Assembly (NCBI GenBank): GCA_013286595.1
Contig: JABDFI010000006.1
Location: 1 to 58,540, forward strand
Length of the DNA stretch: 58,540 bases
DNA from: Chlamydiota bacterium
GTDB taxonomy: Bacteria > Chlamydiota > Chlamydiia > Chlamydiales > Rhabdochlamydiaceae
Direction of reading: 5' to 3'
Below are positions 36,563 through 45,005 of the stretch, in pieces (the stretch's first letter is position 1; the number at the start of each line of letters is the position of its first letter). The notes beneath the pieces were generated by a model. The model was not told where the DNA came from and did no database searches. It saw nothing but the letters and a program-made list of their open reading frames with translations. The position numbers and the translations under genes were made by a program.

Positions 36563-37604
36563 TCCCACCCATTGCCGCCTTGTAGGGGATATCACCCACT
36601 ACCCCATCATCGAAGTGGTTCCACGCGTCGTGGAACAAGTTCAAAGCGCGTACTGCCATTTCGCTGATTACACTCATCTCGTGTTCACAAGCAAACACGC
36701 TGTGGCCATTGCCTGTGATCATATGCAGCAACTGGGCATTTCTCTACGGGAGCTACAAGATAAACACATTCTAGCGATTGGTCGGATAACAGCTCAAACT
36801 TTAAGCTCTCGCGGGCTTTGTGCTCATCATGTTGCTGATCCAGAAACGCAAGAAGGATTAATTCAGCTCATCGATTCCTTAGACTGTCGCAACTCTTATT
36901 TTTTTCTGCCTCGTTCATCCCTATCTCGATCTGCGCTTACAGATTATTTGAGGAAGCAACAGATTTCTTATTGCGCTTGTGATAGCTATGATACGATCAC
37001 ACGGCGTAATGATCATTTGCCTAAGATCGATAACTTTGACCTCATCGTATTTACCAGTCCCTCTACTGTGAGAGGATTTATTGAGGTTTTTGGATCACTA
37101 CCTGCTTTAGATAAAGTCGTGGCTATCGGTCCTGTGACACACAGGGCACTCAGATTGGAAGTATTTATGAAAATCAAAGGAATTCGTATTTCAGATAAAA
37201 AGAACAATATCGTTTCAGTAGAGTTACCAGACATCCTTATAGAAATATCAAATGGTAATTCTTTGTACTGGTCTGTCTTATATTTATATGCAACTGGGCG
37301 TTTAGGCGAAAATAAATCCATGCCAGCTCTTGAAGAACAAATCAAAAATTCTGAAAGAGGTTTGTGCATTTCTTGGGATGAGTTGAATAATTTAGCGAAA
37401 AAATTTTGGGACTTAATTGATATAACTATCATTGGATGCAGCGATAAATCATTGATTAGGCGATATGATGATGATCAGAAAATGCGTGAAACATGCAATA
37501 CTGTTATTAAAATGATTGATAGTGGGTGCTGGGAAATTTTTTCAAAAGACGAAAAATTAATTAAAAGGTTATCTCAAAAATATAAAAACATTGAATTTCT
37601 TTAA
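36534..37604 (+). CDS. hemD: Uroporphyrinogen-III synthase fused in frame to an immunity-like domain
   Basis: Residues 1-202 read as HemD: RKILYLGTD at the start, DYTHLVFTSKHAVAIAC, the DKHILAIGRITAQTL strand and NFDLIVFTSPSTVRGF, ending VVAIGPVT. HemD closes the linear tetrapyrrole to uroporphyrinogen III. At about codon 203 the sequence switches to an unrelated 150-residue segment that has its own ATG and binding site (37167). Two fragments downstream (38460 and 40075) still carry the native HemD end, TQKVI..APYLTI, so the ancestral protein ended about 12 residues after the switch point. Start ATG at 36534, inside hemC by 29 bases. Whether the fusion is made or tolerated is unknown. Confidence 0.8.
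   Translation: MRKILYLGTDPTHCRLVGDITHYPIIEVVPRVVEQVQSAYCHFADYTHLVFTSKHAVAIACDHMQQLGISLRELQDKHILAIGRITAQTLSSRGLCAHHVADPETQEGLIQLIDSLDCRNSYFFLPRSSLSRSALTDYLRKQQISYCACDSYDTITRRNDHLPKIDNFDLIVFTSPSTVRGFIEVFGSLPALDKVVAIGPVTHRALRLEVFMKIKGIRISDKKNNIVSVELPDILIEISNGNSLYWSVLYLYATGRLGENKSMPALEEQIKNSERGLCISWDELNNLAKKFWDLIDITIIGCSDKSLIRRYDDDQKMRETCNTVIKMIDSGCWEIFSKDEKLIKRLSQKYKNIEFL
37167..37604 (+). CDS. Immunity-like hypothetical protein, internal start within the hemD fusion ORF
   Basis: Starting at the internal ATG, 145 residues (MKIKGIRISDKKNNIVSVEL) form a complete-looking small acidic protein with W-rich segments (LCISWDELNNLAKKFWDLID, CWEIFSKDEKLIKRL). GGAAG lies 5 bases before this ATG. It resembles small immunity or SMI1-like proteins that accompany polymorphic toxins; the match is by impression only. 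It is immediately followed by another gene of similar character at 37667. No toxin is seen nearby. Confidence 0.5.
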   Translation: MKIKGIRISDKKNNIVSVELPDILIEISNGNSLYWSVLYLYATGRLGENKSMPALEEQIKNSERGLCISWDELNNLAKKFWDLIDITIIGCSDKSLIRRYDDDQKMRETCNTVIKMIDSGCWEIFSKDEKLIKRLSQKYKNIEFL

Positions 37605-37666
37605 AAGATGTCGTTTGGCATATTAATGGCGCAAAGAATCGTATATTAGAATGTTTGGTGGAATAA

Positions 37667-38064
37667 ATGAATATTGCAAATTATACTTCTTATTTTCACG
37701 ATGGTTCAATAATTGATATTTATCATGATCAATCTATAGTTACATGGAAAGTGCCGAAATATCACCAGAAGAAAATCTAGATAATATTATTCTATCTGAA
37801 AGTCTTACTATTAAAGGTAAACTACATCTCGAGGGGGTCGATTTAATTACAGAAAATGAAAAACAAATCTCAGTCTCCTTGAAAATGCTATATGATAGCG
37901 CAAGTATTCTTCATTTTAAGATCGATGGCACAACAATATCACTAGATTTGGAATGGGTAAATTTTCCTCCCCATCCTAACGTAACTATTTATTCTTTTTA
38001 CACCATAAATGCAAAAAAAATATGGTGGGAAAATGTTCCTGATTTACACGATCCATTTGCTTGA
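37667..38064 (+). pseudogene. Frameshifted small immunity-like gene
   Basis: ATG at 37667, with GGTGG upstream, opens 37 codons (NYTSYFHDGSIIDIYHDQSI) and stops at 37778. From 37744 the frame two bases over continues the same kind of protein (MESAEISPEENLDNIILSES) to 38064. Joined at about 37740, the two parts give one protein of some 132 residues beginning FHDGSIIDI and continuing SMESAEI-like, so a single-base change split the gene. The downstream part has its own ATG but no good binding site. Confidence 0.55.
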
Positions 38065-38127
38065 GAAAATGTGGGTTAATGGTTCGCGCCCTGCTGTGAC
38101 ATAAAAAATTTATTCTGAAAAAAATAA

Positions 38128-38275
38128 AAAAAGCTAAACGAGAGGCTGCTTCCTGGGCGGCATCTTGGTGGCCGAGGAGGGAAATGAGCGCATCACATCG
38201 CTGTTGACATGTGGCATAGTTGGAAGGTTGTAAGAGCTGTTGGACTGCTGTCACCAGATTGTCTTTCGTGAAGTG
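38128..38275 (-). pseudogene. Fragment of the 3' end of lpxB
   Basis: About 150 bases match 41800-41950, the end of lpxB, and still encode VQQLLQPSNYATCQQRCDAL followed by ISLLGHQDAA. The rest of lpxB is absent here. It marks the edge of an old segmental duplication whose complete version is hemD end - LRR gene - lpxB at 40075-42905. Confidence 0.8.
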
Positions 38276-38459
38276 TTAATTCTCTCGGCAATTCTTAAGT
38301 CCTGACAAACAGCGGCCACTAAGCCGTGATGATCCATTGTTATTGTCTGAATTTCTCCCTCTGAGATCTCTTCCATGTCATGCCCTCTTGTTCAAAAAAA
38401 GACATGATAGATGATCGGCTATCTAATTCAAAAAACTTATTTCACAGGGCTAGGAATGT

Positions 38460-38554
38460 AGGTTTTTGGATCACTACCTGCTTTAGATAAAGTCGTGGCT
38501 ATCAGTCCTGTGACACAAAAGGTTATTAGAGCTGCCCCTTATCTCACGATTTGA
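38460..38554 (+). pseudogene. Detached native 3' end of hemD (copy one)
   Basis: 38460-38515 repeats 37084-37139 of hemD almost exactly, but then continues with the true HemD terminus (TQKVIRAAPYLTI and TGA). It lies about 1.3 kb beyond the point where hemD was interrupted, as expected if a segment was inserted with duplication of about 55 bases. Confidence 0.75.
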
Positions 38555-38753
38555 AGATTAGTTCTGGGTTTAGGGAGATAGGTAGGAAGAACAATCCTTT
38601 AAGGACAGAGATGACCGCAAATTTAAAGGTAGATTGATCATCAAAGCAGTGCCTCTCACATTGTCTAATAAGGAATATTCCCCTTTGATCAAGATAGCGT
38701 TCCATTGGCAATCATACATTTCTCACCGTGCTAGATCATCAAAACATGCTTTT
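38530..38753 (-). pseudogene. Decayed C-terminal module of the minus-strand LRR gene
   Basis: 38530-38665 matches 40165-40300, the 3' end of the second-subfamily LRR gene. Beyond it, towards 38753, reading on the minus strand gives a shifted G-K-K-H..F-D-D-L-A-R, the end of the KGGDxWG module. The LRR gene next to it stops at VHW, the tryptophan of that module, showing a frameshift ended the protein early. Confidence 0.6.
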
Positions 38754-39836
38754 TCACCAATGCACTAGATCAAGTGGTTTTAGTAGAGATGTGAGTTGTG
38801 ATTGAAGATCATACAAACCAGCATCTGTGATTTTAAAGCAACTGCCAAGTTTAAGTGAGCTTAAGAGTGTGAGTTTTGATAGATGGGGAAGACCAGCATC
38901 GGTGATTCTTGAGCAATTGTTTAGATTAAGTAAGCTTAAGAGTGTGAGTTGTGAGAGATGAGCAAGGTCAGCATCGGTGATTTCTGAGCAATTCTCTAGA
39001 TTAAGTGATCTTAAAAGTGTGAGTTTTGATAAATGGGCAAAGCTAGCACTTGTGATGTTCAAACCCCCTCGTAGTTTAAGTGAGGTTAGAGATGTGAGAG
39101 TTGCAAGATGGGCAAGGCCAGGACCTATGATGTTGCAGCACTGCCATAGATGAAGTAAACTTAAGAATGTGAGTTTTGATAGATGGGCAAGGCCACCATC
39201 TGTGATTTTACAGGAATCGAGAGTAAGTGAGCTTAAGAGTGTGAGTTTTGATAGATGGGCAACGCCAGCATCGGTGATCTCATAGCATCCCCATAGATTA
39301 AGTGAGTTTAGAGATGTGAGTGTTGATAGATGGGCAAGGCCAGCATCGGTGATTTTCTTGCAATTACATAGAGTAAGTGAGTTTAAGAGTGTGAGTGTTG
39401 ATAGATGGGCAAGGCTAGCATCGGTGATCTTATCGCATCCCCACAGATTAAGTGAGTTTAAGAGTGTGAGTGTTGATAGATGGGCAAGGCCAGCATCGGT
39501 GATTTTCTTGGAATTAGATAGATTGATAGATGTTATGCGAGTACCACTTACATTATCAAGAATGGTTTTAAGATCGCTATCTGATAAATTGCGCAGTTCA
39601 GAAAGATCTAGACGGCCTTCGTTGACGAGAGGCAGATCGCTCCAATCTTGGCATACATGATGGATGCGGGCTATTTGTTTAGTAGGGAGGAAGCTTAATA
39701 TACGTCCGAAAACATCTCTAGGGATAGCCTTTATGCCAGTTGTTGAGGGTTTAGGTGTTGTAGTTTGTGAAGGGGTAGATACAGTCGCCGGCTGCGCTGT
39801 CACTTGTAAAGTTAAAGGGGATAATGATAACGACAT
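38754..39836 (-). CDS. F-box / leucine-rich repeat protein (10 LRRs)
   Basis: A 360-residue member of the MSLS subfamily with leader, F-box-like segment (IPRDVFGRILSFLPTKQI) and ten LRRs, some divergent (NIIGPGLAHLATLT, NITSASFAHLSKLT). The last repeat runs into a 20-residue tail (LYDLQSQLTSLLKPLDLVHW). Binding site weak (AGAG). It sits inside the duplicated hemD/LRR/lpxB zone. 39837-40074, upstream, is AT-rich and shows no further gene. Confidence 0.82.
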   Translation of the reverse strand: MSLSLSPLTLQVTAQPATVSTPSQTTTPKPSTTGIKAIPRDVFGRILSFLPTKQIARIHHVCQDWSDLPLVNEGRLDLSELRNLSDSDLKTILDNVSGTRITSINLSNSKKITDAGLAHLSTLTLLNSLNLWGCDKITDASLAHLSTLTLLNSLTLCNCKKITDAGLAHLSTLTSLNSLNLWGCYEITDAGVAHLSKLTLLSSLTLDSCKITDGGLAHLSKLTFLSLLHLWQCCNIIGPGLAHLATLTSLTSLKLRGGLNITSASFAHLSKLTLLRSLNLENCSEITDADLAHLSQLTLLSLLNLNNCSRITDAGLPHLSKLTLLSSLKLGSCFKITDAGLYDLQSQLTSLLKPLDLVHW

Positions 39837-40074
39837 TTTTAATTCTCTTAATTTTAAATTATAATTTTACTTGTAAGTTAAATTTTATTCAATAATTAAA
39901 TTATAATTTAATTGTTTTAATAAAATTAATGTAATTATTTACGTCATAATAAGGAAGTCAAATAATTAAACAATAAAACTTTTATTTACGCTTTAAACGC
40001 GTTGGGTGTATTCGGTTTTTTTCTTATTCGGAATTAATAGCTGCATTTATTTTGATAAAAATCAGTAAATCATG

Positions 40075-40190
40075 CCACTGTGAGAGGATTTATCGAGGGT
40101 TTTGGAGCATTACCTTCTTTAGATAAAGTCGTGGCTATCGGTCCTTTGACACAAAAGGTTATTAGTCCTGCCCCTTATCTCACGATTTGA
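40075..40190 (+). pseudogene. Detached native 3' end of hemD (copy two)
   Basis: Encodes TVRGFIEGFGALPSLDKVVA then IGPLTQKVISPAPYLTI and TGA, the end of a HemD protein. The end overlaps the convergent stop of the LRR gene at 40175. It differs from the hemD at 36534 at several positions, so this duplication is older than copy one. Confidence 0.75.
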
Positions 40191-41770
40191 AGATTAGTTC
40201 TGGGTTTAGGGAGATAGGTAGGAAAAACAATCCCTTTAAGGACGGCGATGGCCGCAGATTTAAAGGTAGATTGATCATCAAAGCAGTGATTCTCACCCCA
40301 ATGATCTTGATCTTGTCGCTTTGGTGATAGGGCGTAGATTTGGTAGTACATGAGATTCCGGATTCCCTCGGGTAAGTTTTGTAAAAGCGGATGGATAGTT
40401 TCTTTCGAAAACGGGTTCTGATTGATGAGATTGAGAAGAGAATCGATCGAGGGATACCGAGGATCAGCACTTTGTGTCATCTTGAACAAGGTAATGGCTT
40501 GAGCTAGTTTGAGGCGCTCGAGATCATCGTACCGATGTTGTTCTCCCCATTTATCTCCCCCTTTTGGCGCATCTGCTAATTGATAGACATAGTAGTCTGT
40601 TGTAGGATTGAACGTCGGCGTTATGTGCATAAAAGCCATAAGGCCCGCTTGCAATGCCGCAGTAGCGTTTGCTCTGATAGTGGAGCATTCCTCTAAATTC
40701 AGTGATGTGAGAGAGGTGAGCTTTGAGAGATGCTCTATCCCTTGATCTGTAATGTTATCGCACCAGCGTAGATCCAATGATGAGAGAGAGGTGAGCTTTA
40801 AGAGATACTCTAGTCCTCGATCTGTGATGTTATCGCATTCCGATAGATCCAGTGATGAGAGAGAGGTGAGCTTTGAGAGATGCTCTAGTCCTCGATCTGT
40901 GATGTTATCGCATTCCGATAGATCCAGTGATGTGAGGGAGATGAGCTTTGAGAGCTGCTTTACTCCTTGATCTGTGATGTGGGTGATGATATAGCATCCC
41001 CCTAGATTCAGTGATGTGAGCCAGGTGAGTTTTGAAAGATGTTCTAGCCCTTGATCTGTGATGTAATAACATGCCCATAAATTCAGTGATGTGAGAGAGG
41101 CGAGCTTTGAGAGATGCTCTAGTCCTTGCTCTGTGATGATATAGCAATGCGCTAAATTCAGTGATGTGAGGGAAGTGAGTTTTGAGAGATGCTCTAATCC
41201 TCGATCTGTGATTTCATTGCACCCCGTTAGATCCAGTGATGTGAGAGATGTGAGTTTTGAGAGATGTTCTAGTCCTAGATTTGTCATGTTTTGGTGTTGC
41301 GATAGATTCAATGATGTGAGAGCGGAGAGTTTTGAGAGATGTTCCAGTCCTTGATTTGTGATGTTTTTGCATTCCGATAGATTCAGTGAAGTGAGCAAGG
41401 TGAGCTTTAAGAGATGCTTTAGTCCTTGATTTGTAAGTTTGGAGCATCCATGCAAATTGATCGATTGGATTTTAGTTCCTTTGAGTTGTTCTAGAACGGT
41501 TTGTAGTTGATCATCTGATAAATTCTTATATCCTGATAAATCTAAATGACGCCCCTGAAAGGGTAAGTGTGCCCAAGCTTTGCAGGTCAAGCGCGTTGAG
41601 TGCAATGCTTGTGGATCTGAAAGGAAAGTTAGCGCATACGCCATTACAGCGCTAGGCAATGACTTACTCGTCACAGGTTTAGAAAAAGTCTCAGGTGGCA
41701 AAACTACAATGGGTATAGCTGCGGGTGGTGCAGTGGGTAAGGTTAGGGGAGCTAGTGGTAATGTGGTCAT
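40175..41770 (-). CDS. F-box / leucine-rich repeat protein, second subfamily, with C-terminal KGGDxWG module (10 LRRs)
   Basis: A 531-residue protein, the longest LRR member here. Leader, F-box-like segment (LPSAVMAYALTFLSDPQAL), ten LRRs of the NITDRGLEHLSKLTSLSSLDL type (about 105-375), then the two-part module: DYYVYQLADAPKGGDKWGEQ with R-Y-D-D, and a weaker second half (DQDHWGENHCFDD). It ends LPKPRTNLQIVR. AGGAAATT precedes the ATG. Together with the gene at 27534 it shows that both subfamilies originally carried the module. Confidence 0.85.
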   Translation of the reverse strand: MTTLPLAPLTLPTAPPAAIPIVVLPPETFSKPVTSKSLPSAVMAYALTFLSDPQALHSTRLTCKAWAHLPFQGRHLDLSGYKNLSDDQLQTVLEQLKGTKIQSINLHGCSKLTNQGLKHLLKLTLLTSLNLSECKNITNQGLEHLSKLSALTSLNLSQHQNMTNLGLEHLSKLTSLTSLDLTGCNEITDRGLEHLSKLTSLTSLNLAHCYIITEQGLEHLSKLASLTSLNLWACYYITDQGLEHLSKLTWLTSLNLGGCYIITHITDQGVKQLSKLISLTSLDLSECDNITDRGLEHLSKLTSLSSLDLSECDNITDRGLEYLLKLTSLSSLDLRWCDNITDQGIEHLSKLTSLTSLNLEECSTIRANATAALQAGLMAFMHITPTFNPTTDYYVYQLADAPKGGDKWGEQHRYDDLERLKLAQAITLFKMTQSADPRYPSIDSLLNLINQNPFSKETIHPLLQNLPEGIRNLMYYQIYALSPKRQDQDHWGENHCFDDQSTFKSAAIAVLKGIVFPTYLPKPRTNLQIVR

Positions 41771-41789
41771 AATTTCCTGATTCTTTTGT

Positions 41790-42905
41790 TTAAATAAAAG
41801 GAGTTAACCCAGAAGCAGCTACTTTAGCAGCATCTTGGTTACCGAGAAGGGAAATCAGTGCATCACATCGCTGTTGACATGTGGCATAGATGGAAGGCTG
41901 TAAGAGTTGTTGGACTGCTGTCCCGAGAGTGTCTTTTGTGAAATTGGGACCGATGAGTTCGGGGTAGATTTCTTGGTTGGCAATGATATTGACGAGGCAA
42001 TAAAAGGGGAGGCGGATTCTCAAGAGGTCTTTGGCGATGAAAAGATCTAAGGGAGAGATCCCGTAGGTGACAACGGTAGGTGTTCGATGAAGCGCGAGCT
42101 CGAGAGTGACAGTTCCTGATTTGGCGATGGCACAATGGGCAGCGCGCATTAATTCATAGCTGTATTCAGCGGGCACTAACGTGGCATGAGTGCATCCTTC
42201 CTTGTCTAGAATGGACTGAATCAATGAAGTAAAACTTGGATCCGATAGAGAAATCGCAAGATGATGATCGAGATGACGGCATGCTTGTAATTGTAAGCTT
42301 AAATTGCGCTCAATCTCTTTGCGACGACTGCCGGGAAACAGGGCGAGGATAGGCTTATCTGTTGTAAAGGGCAGAGGTTTGTAATGGTAGGTATTGATCT
42401 TATAGACTAATGGATGCCCTACATACTCGACTTGTAAAGGGGTGTTGGCGAAGATGTTTTTCTCAAAGGGTAATACGGAGAGGAGAAGATCGAGATGTTG
42501 AACCATAAGTGGGATCCGTTTTTTTCCCCAGGCCCAAACAGATGGGCAGATGAAGTGGCATAGTTTTCCCTGATAGCCTTGTTTGCGCAAGTACTTGATG
42601 AGTCGTAAATTGAATCCGGGATAATCAATGGTAAGAACACAAGACGGCTTTGCTTGGAGAATGGTGCGTGCGACTTTGTAAAATTTGCGGATGAGTGAGG
42701 GGAGCGCGAGGAAGACATCGATGAATCCCATGACTTGAAAATCTTCCATCTTAAGAACCGATTCCATCCCTACGCTGCGCATGCGTGGACCGCCAACTCC
42801 TAGTATGCGTAGATGGGGATGTTGTTGCTTGAGGGCTGTAAGGAGTCGTTCTCCGATGAGATCACCGCTTTTTTCTCCCGCAAAGATGAAGAGATCACAC
42901 GACAT
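41790..42905 (-). CDS. lpxB: Lipid-A-disaccharide synthase
   Basis: Joins UDP-diacylglucosamine and lipid X in lipid A synthesis (GT19). FIFAGEKSGDLIGERLL at the start, GVGGPRM, QVMGFIDVF, IDYPGFNLRLIKYLRK, CPSVWAWGKKR and LALFPGSRRKEIERN are typical. 371 residues equals the usual bacterial length, whereas Chlamydia LpxB is much longer as I recall. It overlaps the hydrolase gene by 11 bases. Its 3' end is duplicated at 38128-38275. Confidence 0.95.
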   Translation of the reverse strand: MSCDLFIFAGEKSGDLIGERLLTALKQQHPHLRILGVGGPRMRSVGMESVLKMEDFQVMGFIDVFLALPSLIRKFYKVARTILQAKPSCVLTIDYPGFNLRLIKYLRKQGYQGKLCHFICPSVWAWGKKRIPLMVQHLDLLLSVLPFEKNIFANTPLQVEYVGHPLVYKINTYHYKPLPFTTDKPILALFPGSRRKEIERNLSLQLQACRHLDHHLAISLSDPSFTSLIQSILDKEGCTHATLVPAEYSYELMRAAHCAIAKSGTVTLELALHRTPTVVTYGISPLDLFIAKDLLRIRLPFYCLVNIIANQEIYPELIGPNFTKDTLGTAVQQLLQPSIYATCQQRCDALISLLGNQDAAKVAASGLTPFI

Positions 42906-43665
42906 CGATCGCTCCTAATTGCTCAGCAATCCATTGCGCGCCCTGATGAAAGATCTTTTTAGGTGTGCCATGGCCTTGAAACCCAATGGAAGGGCTGATG
43001 ATGAGCTCAACAGAAGGAGAACGGATTGAGTGTTTTTGAGCTGTTAAGCTTAAGTTTTCAATGAAGTTAAAGCAACTGCGTGTGCTCACTCGATGATCGA
43101 GATTGCCGATGTAAAAGCGCAACTTGCGAGAAGTAAGTTGAGGAATGAGTGTTTCTAGATCCAATTCTTTGAGCAAAGGACTCTCTTTGATCTCTTGAAA
43201 ATCTTTTCCTAAACCCACCTGAGTGAGAGGAGCAAATCCTAAAATCCATTGGATAGGGCTGTAGCGTGCTGCTACATGTGTGGCAAGAAAGGCTCCGCGA
43301 GAAAGTCCTGCAACAGCAATTTTATCGGGAATTAGAACGTTCTGTTGAATGAGTTGATCAAGTGTTTGACAAACGGTGTCCACGTAATGGGATATGATAT
43401 TTTTCCCTCGAGCAAATTCACTAGCCCATTGGATTAAGGCGGTCTCAGAAGAGAGGCCGGGACCATGGTGAGGAACATCCATCGAAAAAATGCGCATGGG
43501 AAGGGAAGAGAGATAGGCTGCTGGTTGATTATAGGGATCTTTTCCCAAGCTTTCTTGAGCTGCTAAGGCAAAATAAAACAAAGCAGGAAGAGGGCCAACG
43601 TCTAGATCGGGACCGATGAAACTTAAAGAGTGATCGGAAAAAGAGGGAAGTTTCTTGATCTCCAT
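42895..43665 (-). CDS. Alpha/beta hydrolase
   Basis: 256 residues. The nucleophile elbow GLSRG places Ser122, Asp190 (IGNLDHRV) and His232 (GFQGHGT) complete a plausible triad. RIFSMDVPHHGPG near 59-70 matches the oxyanion region of prolyl-oligopeptidase-like hydrolases. No signal peptide. It lies between pcnB (1 base) and lpxB (overlap), so it is made with them; substrate unknown. Confidence 0.82.
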   Translation of the reverse strand: MEIKKLPSFSDHSLSFIGPDLDVGPLPALFYFALAAQESLGKDPYNQPAAYLSSLPMRIFSMDVPHHGPGLSSETALIQWASEFARGKNIISHYVDTVCQTLDQLIQQNVLIPDKIAVAGLSRGAFLATHVAARYSPIQWILGFAPLTQVGLGKDFQEIKESPLLKELDLETLIPQLTSRKLRFYIGNLDHRVSTRSCFNFIENLSLTAQKHSIRSPSVELIISPSIGFQGHGTPKKIFHQGAQWIAEQLGAIDVV

Positions 43666-43666
43666 G

Positions 43667-44917
43667 TTATTCCGCTTGTGGAGGTCGAGGAGAACGCCGT
43701 CGTCGTCGTTTGCGTGCGGTTGTGATGCGTACGGTAGGAGATGTCACGACAGCATTCCATTCTTCCCACGTCTGTTGCAAAGCGGGCTGCAAAGCGCAGC
43801 GGAAGCTGAAAAACTTTAAAGCATGGGGAAAATCAGGATCGTTGGGAATGCGTAAGCGGTGTTTCTTTCTTTTTTCAATGGGAGTGAGCCGGTATTGAGA
43901 GGTCAAAATCGAAGCTAGTGTGATGCGAAGTCGGCGTGGTAAGTGCAAAAAGGGCTGAAAAATTTCATCGAGCAGTTGTTGAACCTCAACAAAAATTTCT
44001 CCTAAATGAGGAGCTTTTTCTCTATCGATGAAATGAGTTTGAATTCTCTTTTGAAAGAGAGGGAAAACAAGGCATGCGAGTAAGGTAGAACGATCCATTG
44101 TTTGCTGCGGAGATTGATGGATCAGAGAGTCTACCTCTTTTAAAAATTCTAAGACCTCTTCTCCTTGAGGAGATTCCATGAATTCGCCAAAAGCTGGCAT
44201 CATGAGATGAAAAAAACCATGTTCGGCAAGAAGGCGAAAGAAAGGTTCTGAGGCACCTGATTCCAACATGCGCAACAGTTCTTCTAAGATGCGCGCTGGA
44301 GCGCTTTTGACAATTTCTGCTCGACATTCTAATAAAGCCACTTGCGAGGCAGGGTCGATCGAGAATCCAAAGCGCGCTTGGAACTTGAGCATCCGCAGCA
44401 TCCGCACAGGATCTTGACGGAAGCGTAAAAAGGGTTGTCCAATCGTGCGCAAATGTTTTTTTTGTAGATCGGGATAACCTTCTACGTAATCGATGATTTC
44501 TTGAGTTGCTGAATCGTAAAATAATCCGTTAATTGTAAAATCGCGGCGCCAGGCATCTTCTTCAGAAGATCCCCATTTGTTATCACGCAAAATCAGTTCA
44601 TCGCTTTCGGTGCAACCTGAGCGAAAGGTAGAAACTTCTAAAGTTTTTTTTCCAAAACGGATATGAGCTAGTCTGAAGCGGCGTCCAATTAAGATGCAGT
44701 TTCTGAATAATTTTTTAATTTCCTCAGGCTCAGCAGAGGTAGAGATATCGAAATCTTTTGGTTTTTGTTGCAAGAGTAAATCGCGTACACTGCCTCCTAC
44801 GAGATAAGCTGTAAAACCCGCTGTGCGTAATTTGTCCATCACATACAAAGCGTCAGGATCGACTTGCTCGAGGGCAAGGCTATGCTGTTCACGAGGATAT
44901 GTTTTTTTTTCTGCCAC
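43667..44917 (-). CDS. pcnB: Poly(A) polymerase / CCA-adding family nucleotidyltransferase
   Basis: Adds 3' adenosines to RNA, promoting decay, or repairs tRNA ends. The class II nucleotidyltransferase core reads AYLVGGSVRDLLL with the catalytic DFDIST, followed by RRDFTINGLFYD and the RNA-binding LRTIGQPFLRFRQDPVRMLR. The basic tail (ARKRRRRRSPRPP) is typical of PcnB rather than CCA enzymes. 416 residues. First gene of the pcnB-hydrolase-lpxB group; Chlamydia has pcnB beside lpxB. Confidence 0.92.
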   Translation of the reverse strand: MAEKKTYPREQHSLALEQVDPDALYVMDKLRTAGFTAYLVGGSVRDLLLQQKPKDFDISTSAEPEEIKKLFRNCILIGRRFRLAHIRFGKKTLEVSTFRSGCTESDELILRDNKWGSSEEDAWRRDFTINGLFYDSATQEIIDYVEGYPDLQKKHLRTIGQPFLRFRQDPVRMLRMLKFQARFGFSIDPASQVALLECRAEIVKSAPARILEELLRMLESGASEPFFRLLAEHGFFHLMMPAFGEFMESPQGEEVLEFLKEVDSLIHQSPQQTMDRSTLLACLVFPLFQKRIQTHFIDREKAPHLGEIFVEVQQLLDEIFQPFLHLPRRLRITLASILTSQYRLTPIEKRKKHRLRIPNDPDFPHALKFFSFRCALQPALQQTWEEWNAVVTSPTVRITTARKRRRRRSPRPPQAE

Positions 44918-45005
44918 GTTTTCAACCCGATTTAAAAAAATGATTGCTACGGCACGTTAAACTACGATAGCCGAGCTCATGGTGTATAATTTAGGGAATG
45001 CTGGG

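Noticed and set aside
37985-38254. 89-codon minus-strand frame as a gene
   Set aside because: Its first half is an lpxB 3' fragment and the remainder is antisense to the immunity-like gene.
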